This document shows positions 62,490-64,000 of a stretch of 64,000 nt of DNA, one piece after another. Within the stretch, counting starts at the first letter, position 1. Each line of letters opens with the position of its first letter. The notes beneath the pieces are model-generated. The model had not been told where the DNA came from, ran no database searches, and saw nothing but the letters and a program-made list of their open reading frames with translations. A program made the position numbers and the translations under genes. This stretch comes from Butyricimonas faecalis (GTDB lineage: Bacteria > Bacteroidota > Bacteroidia > Bacteroidales > Marinifilaceae). Location: NCBI RefSeq assembly GCF_003991565.1, contig NZ_CP032819.1, positions 2,418,001 to 2,482,000 on the forward strand, written 5' to 3'.

Positions 62490-64000
62490 AATTGCCGTCA
62501 TCATCGCCTCCGATCAAGGAGCAAAACTAGCTCTCACCATACGACAGGAACTTCCCGGTGCCGAGCTCTATTCCACAGTGGAACGGGAACACTGCACCCC
62601 GATCACTTCCATCCAGACGTTCGTTTCCGAGCAATTTTCCCGTTTTGATGCCCTCGTTTTTATTGGGGCGTTGGGTATCTGCGTACGAGCCATCGCCCCC
62701 TGTGTACGCTCCAAATACACGGACCCCGCCGTCATCAACATTGATTCCTCCGGGAATCACGTGATATCTGTTCTCTCCGGTCACATCGGTGGGGCCAACC
62801 GGATGACCCTTCGCTTGGCCGCCATACTGGGAGCAAACCCGGTGATCACCACGCAAAGCGATAACAACGACCTTTGGGCTTTGGACACGCTGGGACAAAC
62901 GTACGGCTGGAAAGCAAATTCCACCTCTCCCTTGAACACTGTCATCTCAACGTTCGTCAACACCCGTCCCGTAGCGTTACTGTTGGACATAAAAGACGAA
63001 GGAACCCGTTTCATGGAACGTACCGCCCCGAAACACGTGAGTTTATTTTACCACTTCGATGACATCGACCAACAGCAATTCGAAGCCCTCATCGCTGTCA
63101 CCCCCTACATATACCCAACCTCCATCCCCACGCTGTATTATCGTCCCGCCATACTGCATCTTGGCGTCGGTTGCCGCCGGGGGTGTTCCCCGTTGGGCAT
63201 TCAGAAGCACATCTTCCGCACCCTTGAAAACACAGGCTTATCCCCCTTATCCCTAAAAAGCGTGTCGACCATCGACCTCAAAAAAGACGAACCGCTCATC
63301 CATGAGCTGGTACGGGATAACAACACTGAACTCCACATTTACACCGCCGAGGAACTGCAAGGCATTGAGGTCCCCAACCCTTCCGCAAAAGTACTTGACG
63401 TGACCAGCATACCCGGGGTGGCCGAAGCTTGTGCGCTGAAAACATCCGGCAACACCCGGCTTGTCCTTGAAAAACAGAAAGGTAAACTCAGCGAAGGCAA
63501 TGACTTTACTTTTGCCGTTGCCATGGACCGTGCTGTCGAACGCCAGGGATTCATCGAGATCGTCGGAGCCGGCCCCGGAGACCCGGAACTGATCTCCGTT
63601 AAAGGTAAGCACTTTTTGGAACAAGCCGACCTCATCCTTTATGCCGGCAGTCTCGTACCCGTGGAGCTCACATATTACGCCAAACCCGGTGCAACTGTTC
63701 GCAGTTCCGCCTCTATGACCTTGGAAGAACAATTCGCCTTGATGAAAGCATTCTACGACAAGGGACTTTTCATCGTCCGTCTCCACACTGGAGATCCCTG
63801 TATATACGGGGCAATACAGGAACAAATGGCATTTTTCGATGAATACGGGATGAACTACCATATCACACCGGGCATCTCCTCCTTCCTTGCCGCCGCTGCC
63901 GCCTTGCAGTCCCAATTTACCATCCCGGATAAAGTGCAGACCATCATCCTCACCCGCGGAGAAGGTCGTACCCCCATGCCGGAGAAAGAGAAATTACACC
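62482..64000 (+). CDS. cbiG: Fused CbiG (cobalt-precorrin-5A hydrolase) and CbiF/CobM (C11-methyltransferase), 3' end outside the window
   Basis: At least 506 codons, open to the window end. Residues 1-~190 are the CbiG N-terminal and middle part (FIGALGICVRAIAPCVRSKY; VISVLSGHIGGANRMTLRLA). About 215-345 is the CbiG C-terminal domain (ILHLGVGCRRGCSPLGIQKH; VLDVTSIPGVAEACALKTSG). From ~355 the CbiF/CobM methyltransferase begins (IEIVGAGPGDPELISVKGKH; LYAGSLVPVELTYYAKPGA; RLHTGDPCIYGAIQEQMAFF; TPGISSFLAAAAAL) and is cut near EGRTPMPEKEK. CbiG opens the delta-lactone ring, a step only of the anaerobic route, and CbiF methylates C11 just before, so the fusion joins consecutive reactions. Confidence 0.95.
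   Translation, partial: MNKIAVIIASDQGAKLALTIRQELPGAELYSTVEREHCTPITSIQTFVSEQFSRFDALVFIGALGICVRAIAPCVRSKYTDPAVINIDSSGNHVISVLSGHIGGANRMTLRLAAILGANPVITTQSDNNDLWALDTLGQTYGWKANSTSPLNTVISTFVNTRPVALLLDIKDEGTRFMERTAPKHVSLFYHFDDIDQQQFEALIAVTPYIYPTSIPTLYYRPAILHLGVGCRRGCSPLGIQKHIFRTLENTGLSPLSLKSVSTIDLKKDEPLIHELVRDNNTELHIYTAEELQGIEVPNPSAKVLDVTSIPGVAEACALKTSGNTRLVLEKQKGKLSEGNDFTFAVAMDRAVERQGFIEIVGAGPGDPELISVKGKHFLEQADLILYAGSLVPVELTYYAKPGATVRSSASMTLEEQFALMKAFYDKGLFIVRLHTGDPCIYGAIQEQMAFFDEYGMNYHITPGISSFLAAAAALQSQFTIPDKVQTIILTRGEGRTPMPEKEKLH

Overview
The window comes from a Bacteroidota chromosome, most likely a gut Bacteroidales of the Odoribacter/Butyricimonas type (family-level inference only). The signs are a SusC/SusD-DUF4843-PKD operon, many lipoproteins with a short lipobox, 6-bladed beta-propeller lipoproteins, NVEALA peptides, Bacteroidota-type -7 boxes (TAnnTTTG) and no Shine-Dalgarno signals. 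No tRNA, rRNA, CRISPR array or IS element was recognised.

Region 1 (1-16.3 kb) is the most unusual. Two consecutive leftward transcription units each begin with a small Cys-containing NVEALA-type secreted peptide followed by a propeller lipoprotein. Unit A (14120 to 10913) is NVEALA peptide, propeller and a lipoprotein with a transglutaminase-like Cys/His/Asp core. Unit B (10709 to beyond position 1) is NVEALA peptide, a perfect hairpin, propeller, thioredoxin-fold lipoprotein, MauE/DoxX-type redox membrane protein, signal peptidase I, propeller, O-antigen-ligase-like membrane protein with TPRs, propeller, then a TolC / membrane-fusion / RND tripartite pump. Diverging from unit A is an RprXY-like sensor kinase/regulator pair, with an 11-bp-spaced direct repeat in the shared promoter region. 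I read this as a candidate system for making, folding, processing, exporting and sensing peptides; the function is inference.

Region 2 (16.6-26.6 kb) holds housekeeping genes: M48 protease, cysS, glutaminyl cyclase, ung, lipocalin, class II aldolase, typA, a small membrane protein, a histidine phosphatase and a DUF4143 ATPase. A 26-bp perfect inverted repeat lies just upstream of the ATPase gene.

Region 3 (26.8-36.8 kb) is a Sus-like operon (SusC, SusD, DUF4843, PKD-like lipoprotein), a further propeller protein whose upstream DNA carries four 11-bp tandem repeats, and an exported cysteine-rich CxxCxGxG protein.

Region 4 (36.8-46.1 kb) is the late cobalamin pathway: cobS, cobT, a frameshifted cobU, an alpha-ribazole-phosphatase-like gene, a PduO-type adenosyltransferase, cobQ/cbiP, L-Thr-P decarboxylase, cbiB, a ferritin and cbiA. 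Region 5 (46.2-51.7 kb) is a dlt-like operon (adenylation enzyme, carrier protein, MBOAT, SGNH-like protein) and a C1 peptidase.

Region 6 (52-64 kb) has two divergent TonB receptors, each behind its own cobalamin riboswitch. The rightward one leads a btuB-like / exported CbiK / PepSY operon, followed by fused corrin-ring enzymes CobJ-CbiC, CbiE-CbiT (CobL) and CbiG-CbiF, the last running off the window end. CbiK and CbiG indicate the early-cobalt (anaerobic) route; cbiL, cbiD and cbiJ are not in the window. Heptanucleotide tandem arrays (GATTTTA/AATCTAA type) recur in at least eight intergenic gaps between 19 and 61 kb.
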